This document shows, one piece after another, positions 44,463 through 54,967 of a DNA stretch of 64,000 nucleotides (position 1 is its first letter; the number at the start of each line of letters is the position of its first letter). Position numbers and translations under genes: made by a program. Below the pieces are notes generated by a model, which worked only from the letters and a program-made list of their open reading frames with translations, was not told where the DNA came from and did not search any database. This DNA is from Toxorhynchites rutilus septentrionalis. Its lineage: Eukaryota > Arthropoda > Insecta > Diptera > Culicidae. The DNA is taken from NCBI RefSeq assembly GCF_029784135.1, contig NC_073745.1:45553521-45617520 (forward strand), written 5' to 3'.

Positions 44463-47400
44463 ACACATTCACCCAGTCACCAAACTCTTTTTCATTAAAT
44501 ATTCCTAAATTCCTTCTTTTATCGTATAACAGTTTCTGAAAATTTGCCACATTCCCTTCAAAAAAAATTTCTGATGTTGTATTCGACAGCTACTGTTACT
44601 AACCACAAACAGGTTTTACTCTGGAAACTCTTGGAGTGTATAACTTTTGTTATTATTTCTCCAGGATCACTTAATTCTGAACGCAACCCATTCCAAATAC
44701 TTCTACTTCCGTTGCACATTTGCATTCGATGTTTAACCGAATCTATCAGACCACATGTTGCACATAAATTATTATCAATTCCTCTAATATTGTGTTTAAA
44801 CATTTTCTCTTTGTTTGGAACAATGTCATTGAACATTAAAAATAGAGCTTCTTTGGTATTCGAATCGACATATGATTTGTTCAAATTTCCCCACATCATC
44901 TCCAAAGGGTTGTTTGGGAATTTTGTTTGAATATTTGGGACAGTATTTTTACTGCTACGAAGAAAGGAATATATCGATTTAGTTGATATTATCCCATCCT
45001 GCTCGGACACTTCAAGAGAATTTGCAACCCATTCTAGTGCATTTCTTGTCACTGTTCGGTTCTTTTTTTTTTTTTTATCTTCGCTTATTTTTCGTCGGCC
45101 TATTTCCGCCACTTTAGTGCCAATCACCGACATCAGGGAGGCGACTCCACCTGTTCCTACCTATCAGACTCAACAACTCATGAGCCGGGCCAACTTCTTT
45201 TACTTCCGCTCCGAAGGAAGACGTAACCAGAGATTTTTCGCCTCAGAAAATCCCAACGACGCCAATTCGGTTCTTTTGAGCTAACATGAAAATATCTTTT
45301 CCTCTGTTTTGATGCGAAAGAATGTTTCTTATAAATAGTGCCTTTGTTTTGCTTTCTACATCTACCAAGGACAGACCACCTCGAGCAACATCTAAATATA
45401 GTTGATTAATTTCTACCTTATATAACCCCAGACCTTTGAAGATGAATTTACGGCAAATTATTTTAATTTCCGCAATGTGACATTTATTTGGAGGATAGAT
45501 TTGCGACAAATACCACAATTTCGAAAGAATCAGATTATTCAACATCCAAGCTTTCTGAAAAATGTTTAAGTTTCGTTTCTGATGAATCACAATAAGATAT
45601 TTTATTATTTGAATAATCGAAGAGTGGTTATGATCGACAGTATCTTTGAAACTATCATGTATGTCTATTCCTAGAATTTTCAAAGATAAGACCTCTTTGG
45701 GAACATGTGGACCTGAAAAACAGTTGTTTATTCTCATATATGTGGATTTTCTTGTACTCAACTTAATTCTAGCATATATACTAAAATAGTTGATCAGCTC
45801 CAGGACCTTATCGAATTCGTGGTTGTTTCGAATAACTATGTTAATATCGTCTGCCTTGATTCCTTGATTCGAATACTATATGACAACGTGCAAGGAGTGC
45901 TCATAGACAATAGCTTTGTCAAGGTTATTGCCTATACCTTGACAAAGCTATTGTCTATGAGCACTTCTTGCACGTTGTCATATAGTATTCGAATCAAGGT
46001 TTCAATATAAAGTTCGAATAAAGCCATGCTAAGGGGACAACCCTGTCGTACGGATGAGCTAACTGGAATATTGCTGGTCAAAAACCCGTTAAATAAAATT
46101 TTTGACGAAGAATATTTGTAAAGATTACGGATACACGTCACAAAAACTTGAGGTAAACCAAATCTTGCGAGTACCAGCCACAAAAAATTATGATCAACTC
46201 GATCAAAAGCTTTATCTAAATCTAAGCTAATAAGAAGCATTTTGAACCTTTTTGACTGTTTTGCTTTGATTGTCAGATTTCTAAGTATTTTGATGTTAGA
46301 AACACAAGATTTCCCTGGTAAACAAGCTGCTTGGCCTGGTCCGATTAATTTAGGCAACAAAGACTGAAGTCGGTTCATCAGAATTTTAGTGAAAAGCTTG
46401 TAATCGCAGTTCAAAATACTAATTGGTCTTCTGTCAGATAACTCAAATGATTTTCCCTTTTTTGGTATTAAAGTAATAATACCTTCAACAAAACTAGGTG
46501 GAGGTAATGCACCCGACAGATACAAATTGAATAAATTGAGCCGGTCATATTTAATTTCTTCAAAAAACAAGGAATAAAATTCATACGTAAGTCCATCTGG
46601 ACCTGGACTTTTTTTTTCCTGCTAGTCTGCTGTAGGACATGGGACAACTCATCTAACTCAATTGGTCTACACATCTCCAGATTTTCCTCCATGGTAATAT
46701 GAGTGTTGATGAAACTCAAAACATTTTCTACTGCAGGATGAAAGGTATTATCATTTTTGAAAAGTTTTGAAAAATACTCCTCTAAAAATGGTTTGAGTTT
46801 ACTGGGCTTTGATGTAATTTCTCCATCAACTGCAAGTTTCATTGTGTTTTTACCATAGTTATTAACAATCTTCAATATTGAGTCACTTGATACTTTAAGT
46901 TTGAGATTGTTGGTACGATTCTGCTCAATATTCATTAACCTTACCATGATAAATGAAAGTTCCCCAGAGACATCCCTCCCATTCTTTAGCTCTTCTGATA
47001 TTTCCTTCAGACAGCCATACAGAAAACTTTTGGATGATTCTATCTGTCGGTTTATTTCAAAGGATTTTGCCTTAAAAAAGGATTTGACTTTTGGTTTGAA
47101 ATGTTCATTCCACCACCTAGAAAAGTTTTCTAAATACACAGTACTGTTTCTCAAATCGCGAATCACGAGTAAAAACTCATCGTAAATGGTCTCATCACAT
47201 AGAGTCGAGGGATTTATCTTCCAGTACCCTCTCCCAATAGGTGTCTCTTCTGAATTGGAATCAACTTTATATTTTAATAATAATGCGTGATGGTCAGAAA
47301 AACTCGTAGCATTGGATTCTATAGTATCAACACAATTAAGAAAATCTTCTGGTGCATATATTCTGTCCAGTCTCGACATGGAATCACCTCTATAAAAGGT

Positions 47401-47922
47401 GTTCTTTTTCATTCTAATCTTTCCAATGTCGACAAGATCAAGCTCATTTATCAATGTTTTCAATCCATAGCATATATTTTTCACCACCCTATCTGAATCA
47501 CTCTTCAATATAATGCAATTGAAATCTCCTAAAATTATGTTCGGTTGTTCAGTTGAGAGATGTGGTATTATTTCTTCTGAAAATAAAGCATCGCGTTCTT
47601 TACGATATTTCGAGCCAGAATGAGCATATATATTAATGAAGTTCAATCCTTCTATTGACACAGACAGTATTCTCCCACTAGGATGCATCAAAACATTAGA
47701 AAATTCAAATTTTTTTCGGATAAGAATTGCTGTTTCATTACATTCATCACTCGAATTGACAATGGAAAGATGGCTAGGCAGGAAAGCAAAGTTCTCAAAT
47801 GCAAATTCTTGCAAAAAAACAAAATCAATGTCATTGTTCCAAACAAAGTCTTTCAATAAACCACGCTTAACGGCGGACGTAATTGCGTTGATATTTATGG
47901 TAGCTATTTTCCTTGAAAACAT
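44463..47922 (-). pseudogene. LINE ORF2: endonuclease-reverse transcriptase, broken
   Basis: Starts at the ATG at 47922. The AP-type endonuclease shows QEF, LGDFNC, RLDRIY and SFSDHH. The reverse transcriptase shows IITLIPKKGK, the RPISILNCDY block, LDLDKAFDRVDH and VRQGCPLS. A C-terminal CATCG...HRMQMC zinc-binding segment lies at about 44700-44760. Breaks: a frame change at a nine-base A-run (46609-46617 on the plus strand); an inverted duplication at 45862-45999 that splits the YADD catalytic box; a further interruption near 45134-45243; and a frame change at an eight-base run (44560-44567) shortly before the stop. In a working element the protein nicks the target and copies the RNA. This copy cannot. 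Confidence 0.88.
45862..45999. repeat. Inverted duplication within LINE ORF2
   Basis: 64-bp arms (45862-45925, 45936-45999) with one mismatch and a 10-bp centre. The left-arm sequence is normal coding sequence in inverted orientation. It separates the residues before the active site from 'gcagacgatatt', which encodes the ADDI part of YADD. Confidence 0.9.
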
Positions 47923-47958
47923 GTCTGTCTAATAAAATAGGAACAGCAAGAAAACTTA

Positions 47959-49061
47959 CTATTTACTTTGTCTTCTTTGCTTCTTGCAGTTCACTATCTT
48001 CTCGACGGTGTGACCTTTCTGCTGACCGGCGGTCGCCAATTTTTTGTTGTCCTGCTTCTTCTCCGTTGTGCTACGGTCGTCGTCGCGGCCCGATTCTACC
48101 TTCGCTCGCTTCAGCTTCGTTTGTCGATCCGTTTCGGAAATATTCTCGTTCATGTGTTCGTTCGATTCATCGGAAATTGTATTGACTGCTTTCTCATTGA
48201 TGTCGTTTACGGCTATCTGCGTTGCTGTGATGGGTGTATTACGGGTGGTTGACGGGGTGGCCGGGATGGCCAACGTAGACGCTTGAGCTGGTAGTGGTGA
48301 GTTTGACCTTGTCGATGCTTTGTTACTGTCGGTCATTGCACCGCTTCCATTCTTTTGACCTAGCGGAGTCATTGTAATCGAAAGAAGTTCGCTGTTATCA
48401 ATGATCGGTTTTCTTCGTGACACTCCAATGGGTTGATATCCATCAGCTTTCTCACTGTTTTTCGAGATGGCCGCCAGTTTTGGACATTTTGATTTCACAT
48501 GACCTTCTTCCCTGCAGAAAAAGCATTTGTTTTTCAGCCCGTCGTAGAATATACGGGCTCGAAAATGACCGATGTAAATATGCGCTGGGATTTCTTTCGA
48601 CACCTCCATGTGGACTCCTCTAATTCCCGTGAAAATGTTAACCTTCATCTCATTGGGGAACTTTTCTCGCACGTGTTGTCGGGTTGTCCCATATTGTCCC
48701 AGTACGTACTGGATCTCACGATCATCAATCTCCGGAGGAAGATTAAAGATTCGCACGTACCTGAAGATCCGCGAAGCCTGGTCAATCGAAACTTGTGCCG
48801 TGGTTTTGTCCTCGTACCAGAACACGTAATGTTCTTCCGTTTCCGCCATGAACTAATGGCGGAAACGGAAGTAAATGTATTTTCGTCTACAAATTTAATG
48901 TAGAACTGGCCACCATTCTCATCCTTGTAGATGCTGTGGATGCTCGCTGCCGAAATTCGAAGATTATCCATTGAAAATCTCAACACTTCCAAATACGAAG
49001 GTGTCTTGCTTCCCGGTCCGAAATTAAGTTTCACCGTGTTCTTTCGCACGCTATTTGCCAT
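47959..49061 (-). pseudogene. LINE ORF1: nucleic-acid-binding protein, frame-broken
   Basis: The first part runs from ATG 49061 (MANSVRKNTVKL) and the second from 48849 to 47959. The join is disturbed by a small inverted duplication at 48834-48871 that shifts the frame. The second part has an RRM-like segment (YVRIFNLPPEIDDREIQYVL) and one CCHC knuckle, CFFCREEGHVKSKC (C-x2-C-x4-H-x4-C), followed by a long polar, low-complexity tail. Such proteins coat the element RNA. ORF2 begins 36 bp after its stop. Confidence 0.85.
48834..48871. repeat. Small inverted duplication in LINE ORF1
   Basis: 16-bp perfect arms (CTTCCGTTTCCGCCAT and its complement) around a 6-bp loop. It looks like a templated insertion and coincides with the ORF1 frame break. 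Confidence 0.85.
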
Positions 49062-49215
49062 TTTCACTCTTCCTTAGTAGAAAGATTCCGCTTAAAAAAA
49101 TTATCACTATCGCAAAAAAGAATAGCCACGAAGGCTATTGTTTAAAGTCGAGATCGCACTTTGTTGGACACACTCTATAAATACGTCTGTATCGCGCGAG
49201 CTCACGTCCGCGAAT

Positions 49216-49344
49216 ACATTCATTCTCGTTCAAGATTATTCAACCACCTGCGAATAACATGTTTTTCCGTCACATAGAATAAATGTTTGATACTGAAAAT
49301 ATGATAGAATAAAGACAGCCCTAAATCGGACAATTCCTTCCTAC
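49216..49344 (+). repeat. Repeat J, copy 2, second segment
   Basis: 'ttctcgttcaagattattcaaccac' to 'ctaaatcggacaatt' matches 26030-26150. It is followed by unrelated DNA (49345-50264) that includes a retroposon, after which repeat J resumes. Confidence 0.75.
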
Positions 49345-49499
49345 ACTTCGAAAACTACCAAATACATTTGGTAATGCCAAATTAGTAGAATGTACAAATT
49401 TTTTGTACACATTGTCAACAAACCCGCATCCCTACCAGAGATTAGTATATTTTACTCGATCACATTAGTAAGCTTGGATATTGTCATATCTGAAAACTG
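49345..49499. repeat. Insert of unknown type within repeat J, left part
   Basis: This block and its continuation at 50027-50264 are absent from the copy at 26150. It therefore represents DNA inserted into repeat J before the retroposon landed in it. The left part contains a short inverted pair, 'accaaatacatttggt'. The ends of the insert were not resolved. Confidence 0.45.
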
Positions 49500-50012
49500 A
49501 ATGGGGGTCTTCGTAGCCTAATTGGTTGCGTGTCCGCTACTAAGCGAACGATCATGAGCTAATAACTCAGGGCCCCTCAACTGACCATCTTTGTGTGTTA
49601 TTCTAGCTACTACGTCCACGCAACAATCATCATGTGTCGGTAATCCCAGTCCCTTACCGCTCACATTACGATCTGCTGCATCGGTAATTGGTGCTAATTC
49701 TAACACAGCAATGGAAGCCTCATATCAGCAGTCCCGTTGTGAACAGTCCAACTGTGAACATTCGAACAATAGGAATATTCTAACGCCGAAAAAGGCGGCA
49801 TGTGTTGTGTATCGATAGAACTGGAATATTCTTAGGCCTAAACAGCTACTGTGTTATACATAAAAAAAACAAATGTTTATCGATGGATAGGAATCTTAAG
49901 CCTAAATAATATACAACAATAGTTATCTTAACATAAAAATGTATACGAATAAATTCGGCTCTGTGACAGCTGAATTGCTAAATGAGCCTAATAAACGGAT
50001 GGGTTAAAAAAT
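49500..50012 (+). mobile_element. Retroposon family 3, long copy with tRNA-like head
   Basis: 513 bp flanked by a perfect 14-bp duplication ATATCTGAAAACTG (49486-49499 and 50013-50026), ending in an A-run. The head GGGGGTCTTCGTAGCCTAAT resembles a tRNA A-box region (TAGCCTAATTGG fits the A-box pattern). A B box is not convincing. The body matches 12770-13219. Most likely a long SINE; a non-autonomous LINE derivative is the alternative. Confidence 0.8.
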
Positions 50013-50026
50013 ATATCTGAAAACTG

Positions 50027-50264
50027 GTGAGAAAAGCGATTATTAACCATTTTCATTGTTCCCATGAGTCAATACGGAGGTATAATAAGGATATAATTCT
50101 GATACGCGCATTTTCGGCGACAAAAAGTAGCCGATATTGGGCTTCCGAATCATGGTTCTGCTTGACATGTGTGTTTATTAGTACGGTCGAAAATGACTAT
50201 AGATTGGTAGTATTTACCAAAAAAATCGTTATATTCACTAATTATTTCTCTCAGTGTAGAGTTT
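50027..50264. repeat. Insert of unknown type within repeat J, right part
   Basis: Continuation of the insert begun at 49345. An open frame over 50027-50527 spans this insert and repeat J and so cannot be a gene. Confidence 0.45.
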
Positions 50265-50588
50265 TGCTGTTATCCACATATTCGGCGATCCATTTTTATT
50301 TGATAGATAGGAGAAGATATAGGAGTGCGTTTTATTACATTAAAATCCATTTCCACTTTCAAACAAAGATCAATTTCGTTAGCGCAAATATCAAATGGAC
50401 TAAAAACACTTGTCACTATGTAATTTTAGAACATATGGGAATTGAATTTTCCGAATTTTCCCATTTCCCCTCCAGTGTTTTCCGAAAATTTTCAATTATC
50501 ATGTTTAGTTGGAATATGTTTGGTTGAAATATGTGTAAACATTTTATGGGACCCGCTCTCCATTCCAGAGGAGAAAAGGGTGCTATAC
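50265..50588 (+). repeat. Repeat J, copy 2, third segment
   Basis: Matches 26160-26480 ('tgctgttatccacatattcgg', 'aaatatcaaatggacta', 'gggacccgctctccattccagagg') up to the hairpin MITE. Confidence 0.75.
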
Positions 50589-50757
50589 AAGCAAACTATT
50601 TGTCATGACAATGTCATGCGAAAATGCGAAAACAGAATAAAAACTGAGAGAGGTTGGCGTCGACATCATGCCTCATACCGTATGAGCGCCAACCTCTCTC
50701 AGTTTCTATTCTGTTTTCGCATTTTCGCATGACATTGTCATGACAAATGGTTTGCTT
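50589..50757. mobile_element. Hairpin MITE (169 bp) with 10-bp TSD, Mutator-like
   Basis: Almost the whole element is one inverted repeat. Arms of about 70 bp, starting AAGCAAACTATTTGTCATG, surround a short centre near 50665-50680. It is flanked by GGTGCTATAC at 50579-50588 and 50758-50767. The related repeat at 26470-26500 has one 'ggtgtcatacc' and no insert, so the site is a true duplication. A 9-11 bp TSD is the mark of Mutator-like elements. Confidence 0.88.
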
Positions 50758-50767
50758 GGTGCTATAC

Positions 50768-50944
50768 CATCATAGAAACATTTCTCGTACCCAAAAACCC
50801 TCATATCGCAAATTTGGCACCATTTGCTTGATTAGTTCTCGAGTTATGCAAAAGGGGGGGAGGAGTGTAGATCCACCATGAAAACATTCCGTGTCCTCTA
50901 AAACCTCCGCATGCCGAATTTGGTTCAGTTTACTTGATTGATTC
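50768..50944 (+). repeat. Repeat J, copy 2, last segment
   Basis: Matches the tandem-unit region at 26490-26840 ('atagaaacatttctcgtaccc', 'gattagttctcgagttatgc') but carries fewer units. Confidence 0.7.
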
Positions 50945-51360
50945 TCGTGTTATGCAACCCCACCGTGATGTTTTTTTTTTTGAAAAAATCGATTTTTTAT
51001 TTTTTGAATTATTGGGAAACTTATGCCTTCAGAATGTTGTCTTGAAAGGATTTTTCGATTGTTGGAAAGTTACATCCAGAAGTATGAGGTCAGGTTTTTA
51101 ATCGCGTTTCTCTCAAAACCATGTTTTTCAGCTTGTGGCATTGACATCTTGATATTTTTGATATCTCATTTTTTTTTTATTTTTTAAGAACTTATGATGA
51201 TTTGAGTGATTTTTCACGAAAAATAACTCATTTTTAACTAAAATGGCCGCCCTTTTGGCAATTTTTCAAATTTTCAAAAAACCCTATGTAGTGTTTGTAT
51301 TGTCCTAATTTTTCAAAATATTCGTTGGAATTCGTTCTACGACACCCCGTTGCTTCAAAA
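50945..51360. repeat. Dispersed repeat C, copy 2
   Basis: Same order as 2800-3215, ending CGACACCCCGTTGCTTC. No gene. Confidence 0.6.
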
Positions 51361-51971
51361 CCGATACCACCAGCTAAATACCGATTTTCAGACAGCATCT
51401 TCGTCTCCAGCTGTAAACAACGTAATAATTATTATTCGGGCGCTCAAAAAATGGAAATACATCTTCAAATATACCTTAAACAATAACCAAACACCCGAAA
51501 AAACAGAAAAAAAAATTATTTTTCGAACCATCGGTTAACTTTGAAAAATCATAACTCAAAAACGTAAAAAACTCCTCTCGGGTTTCGACATGTGTTATAT
51601 GAAAAATCCTCAGCGTTCCAGAGAAAATATAAAAAAATAACGCCCTTGGTCCTGAGACTATGAAAACAATAAAAAACGAATACAATCAATAATAACGAGA
51701 ACAAAATTCGAATTTTTCTGGAGGTGTAGTATTTTTTTCAAAAGAGACCAGGCGATTGGCTTAAATTTGATATGCCGATCATCTGAATCGGTCTAGTGAT
51801 TAGTTTCCGAAAAAAAGGCATTTTTGGAAAAAAAACAACCCTAAAATGGGAATAGTCACCTAATGAAAAAGGAAAAAAAAATACGAGTCAAATGTTTTGC
51901 GATAAAGAACAAAACTACCAATTTTCACGAAAATCTAAGAACCACTATATCGGTTTGGCATGGAATGGCTG
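51361..51971. mobile_element. MITE family A, right-end copy, plus a short shared repeat
   Basis: 51425-51500 ('attattcgggcgctcaaaaaa', 'tataccttaaacaataacc') recurs at 56612-56690. From about 51540 the sequence is family A interior, ending in AACCACTATATCGGTTTGGC and CAG-complement at 51971, followed by TATATATATA. The left end is missing. Confidence 0.6.
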
Positions 51972-53953
51972 TATATATATAATCTTTGTAATATTGTTTC
52001 ACAGCAATGTTCGAGTGGTGGGAAACGTCATTTTGATCTGCTCGAATGATATGATTGCTCAAGGATTTAATTCATCATTTTAATGAACTGAGTAAGAATA
52101 CTACACAAAGTTTCGAAGGAAATTATAATTCCAAGCATTGGAATGGATAAAAATCATTTTAGATCAATCAAAACCGATTTTATTAAAATAAAAAAGGTTT
52201 TACAGGATCCAGTTTTCTTCCATTTTGTAGATAGTAATCCTTCTGTTTTTCGAAAAATATTATTGGCATACACTGCCGTTCTACGCATAGTTGTCCCATG
52301 TTTCAAAATCAGCAACTGAGAAAAACGCAATCAAAGTTTTCTCGCATATTTGTCTACCAATAGCTTTAAGCATTTCAATTTAGCAATACATTGGGTTTTC
52401 TATAAGCACTACACTATTGTTTAATGAAATATGATGAGATCCCCTCACTGGATCAATCAAGCTTGGTTACGGGTTTAAAAATTCATGGTGCGACTATTGT
52501 GCCTAGGATATCAACATGGGACAATTGAACTTGATGTTGTTTTTTGATATACTGGGAACAAACTTTTTTTTTGTGTTTTTCCGAAAGATTATGCATATAA
52601 ACATTGTTATATGAAGAAATGAGTGATCTGCAACACCTTCGCAGAGTATAAATCTCATTGTTATTAGGCATTCGCTAACAAGATGTACACGTGTTCTGTT
52701 AAACTTTTTCATAATAAATTGAAAAATAAGTGTTCGTATGTTTTCAACTAACCACTACGTATAGAATGAAAAATATTTTTATTGGATATATTTTAACTTA
52801 TAATTTGAATATAATTTGGATCGTTCTTTAATTCATGGCTACTAAACTTATAAATCAGGTTTTCAATCAGGAATAATCTATTCATACAATAAGAATACAA
52901 ATGATTTCTACCCGTATATGTGAAATAGTGTTCGATCCATCAATTGTTTGTGAAAGCGGTGTATCTGTTCCAATAATTAAATGGAAGATGATATTGACAT
53001 TCTAAGAGCCAAACGGAAGAGTAACCTGCAACATTATTTGAAAATAATTTTCGTTAAGGTGTCTCGTGAAACGAAGAGGTGTTTTTTTTTGCTTAAGGGA
53101 GTATTCTTGAGCACGAATTTCGGACATTTTCTCGAGTCCCGAAAAAATAAAACAAATAATATTAATTATGTCAATATTTGTTTATCTATCTTTTAACAAT
53201 AAAACAAAAATCAACGCAAAAACGTTTAGAATTCGAATAGTTACAAGCTGCTGAAGTGAGGGGGTTCAAAAAAAAGTTGTGCCATAGCGTACACGATTTG
53301 AGCCCTTCTGGTTATTTTAAACAAAAAAAATCGAACAGATTCTGAATCACTAAAGCTGTTGCTATCGCATGAACCTCGGACAAGTCAAAAACATGTGTTT
53401 TGACAAAATAGCGCCCGTTTGAAGAAAAAAAAAATACAGTTTAATAGGTTTTGTTTAATATTTCCCGATCTTTAAAAAATTGTAATATTGAAAAATTATG
53501 ATTTTTTTGGTTAATGCGATAGAGAGAAGCATACAGATTTTATTTATATAAATTCTACAAAATCGGTTCAGAAACTTGAAATATCGTGTACGCCAATTTA
53601 AAAAAAAACTATTTTCACGTTTGATGTTAATCGTTATGGCGTACTAGATTAGACACCGCATCACTAAAATGTCTAGAACTCGTTGAATAATGGGATTTTC
53701 GATTACCTGAACTTCAGGAATATGAAGAATTTTTTTTTATTGTTTTTATTTCCAGACTAGAATGCTGCCTTAAGAGTTTATGGCATTGAAGAAAATGATT
53801 CTCGCATCTGATTGAAAGAAAAAACTAACAACTCAAACCTAAAAAAAAATCGACCTTGACGTCGACACTGAATTTCGCGGTCATTTACGGCTCGAAGATC
53901 ATGGGCCCATCCTTCGGAATCAATAGAATGTTGACTATCATGTCATGAGACAT
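51972..53953. other. Unrecognised AT-rich DNA downstream of kelch gene 2
   Basis: No coding frame above 72 codons and no repeat family found elsewhere. 'gcgtacacgattt' (53288) and its inverse 'atatcgtgtacgcc' (53581) may be remnants of a TIR. Confidence 0.3.
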
Positions 53954-54967
53954 TCAATTTGCCCCAAGTTTTTCATATTCAATAATTGCTTGGATGGGTT
54001 TGGGTAGAGAGGAGACGTCCAGCTTGTTCTCGATTATCGCGTGTATCGCCAGTGTTTGTAAGGATACGTTCAAGCTGAGTACCAATGTGCCTCCTCTGAA
54101 GAGCGGCGCAGGTCTGCGTGGGCGATGCATTCTCAAGCCGCCGAACATAAACAACCTTTCACCGATCACGACGCATCTATGTCCCCAGCGTGTTTTCTGC
54201 GGCGCCCCCAGGATTCGCACACTCTTCCATTCAAATGTCTCCGGATCAAGGCATTTCGCGGTATTGTGGAACCAACCACAAGCAGAATTGTCATCTGACA
54301 AAATGTACAACTTGTTTCGGTAGGAGAAACAAATATTAGATCCTATGTAGCGATTTTTGTCTTCTACTGAATGCCAGTGGCTCTCTCTGAGGTCCAGGTA
54401 CGCTATTCCTAACATTCCAAATGAAAATATCTTGTGGTTGATAACCACTACTGAATCATAGCGTGTCCCAACTGGATGGTGACCAGTGGTTTCGACATGA
54501 TGCCAACGGTGAGTCTCTAAATCCAGGTAATGCACATCATTATATTCTTCACCGCGAATTACACAAAATCCACCAAAAATGTACATTCGTTTCCCATAAA
54601 GGCACGCAGAGTGGTCATATCGGTTGGCTGGTTGTGTTTCGATATCGATCAGCCGCCACGTTGAAGTCATTGTGTTGAAGCAGTACAGCTCATTTGTTTT
54701 CGAGATGGTATTTCCACCCCACACGTAGATACAGTGTCCGTATGCCACCACAGAATGACCGTAGCGATAGCTAGGCGCACTCAAACCTTTCTCATTCGGT
54801 ACCGCTACGGACCACTTCATATTGCGAGTGTTCAGCACGAACACTTGCATCAATGACCGTTCTCCATCGAATTCGCCGCCAAACACGTAGATAAGGTCTC
54901 CGACTGAATCCGCCGGTACGGTGGTTTGGTTAGGACCGCTATCAAACTCATCAATCCACTGAAACAT
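53954..54967 (-). CDS. Intronless kelch-propeller protein, KLHDC3/Peas-like, copy 2
   Basis: A 337-residue paralogue of the protein at 41696, in inverted orientation 11 kb away. Kelch blades are visible at IYVFGG (26-31), IYVWGG (80-85), MYIFGG (128-133), IFSFGM, LYILSD and LFMFGG (272-277). The first blade keeps its double glycine, which copy 1 lost. SLQTLAIHAI (302-311) fits a BC-box and LPKPI (321-325) a Cul2-box, so Elongin B/C-CUL2 binding is plausible. The protein ends 12 residues after the Cul2-box, shorter than copy 1. The start at 54967 is the first ATG of the frame and aligns with copy 1. Many conservative substitutions with no frame damage suggest both copies are under selection; this is a judgement by eye. 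The gene has no intron, so an ancestor may have been a retrocopy. Confidence 0.85.
   Translation of the reverse strand: MFQWIDEFDSGPNQTTVPADSVGDLIYVFGGEFDGERSLMQVFVLNTRNMKWSVAVPNEKGLSAPSYRYGHSVVAYGHCIYVWGGNTISKTNELYCFNTMTSTWRLIDIETQPANRYDHSACLYGKRMYIFGGFCVIRGEEYNDVHYLDLETHRWHHVETTGHHPVGTRYDSVVVINHKIFSFGMLGIAYLDLRESHWHSVEDKNRYIGSNICFSYRNKLYILSDDNSACGWFHNTAKCLDPETFEWKSVRILGAPQKTRWGHRCVVIGERLFMFGGLRMHRPRRPAPLFRGGTLVLSLNVSLQTLAIHAIIENKLDVSSLPKPIQAIIEYEKLGAN

Larger units (their letters stand above)
44152..49215 (-). mobile_element. Near-full-length L1/Tx1-like LINE, inactivated
   Basis: The element is read on the minus strand: a 5' UTR of about 150 bp, ORF1 (49061-47959) and ORF2 (47922-44463). 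Then comes a 3' UTR with AATAAA-type 'gaaataaaaacc' and an A-tail (T-run 44152-44160). It sits inside repeat J. About 160 bp of that repeat, present at 25870-26030, is missing at the insertion, so a target deletion replaces the usual duplication. Damage includes at least three frame changes and two inverted duplications. The clade call rests on reverse transcriptase motifs (RPISILNCDYKLFTKILMNR), a two-ORF layout and a C-terminal CCHC, and was not tested by phylogeny. Confidence 0.88.

Noticed and set aside
50027..50527. 166-codon open frame
   Set aside because: It spans the junction between an inserted block and repeat J, so it cannot be an ancestral gene.
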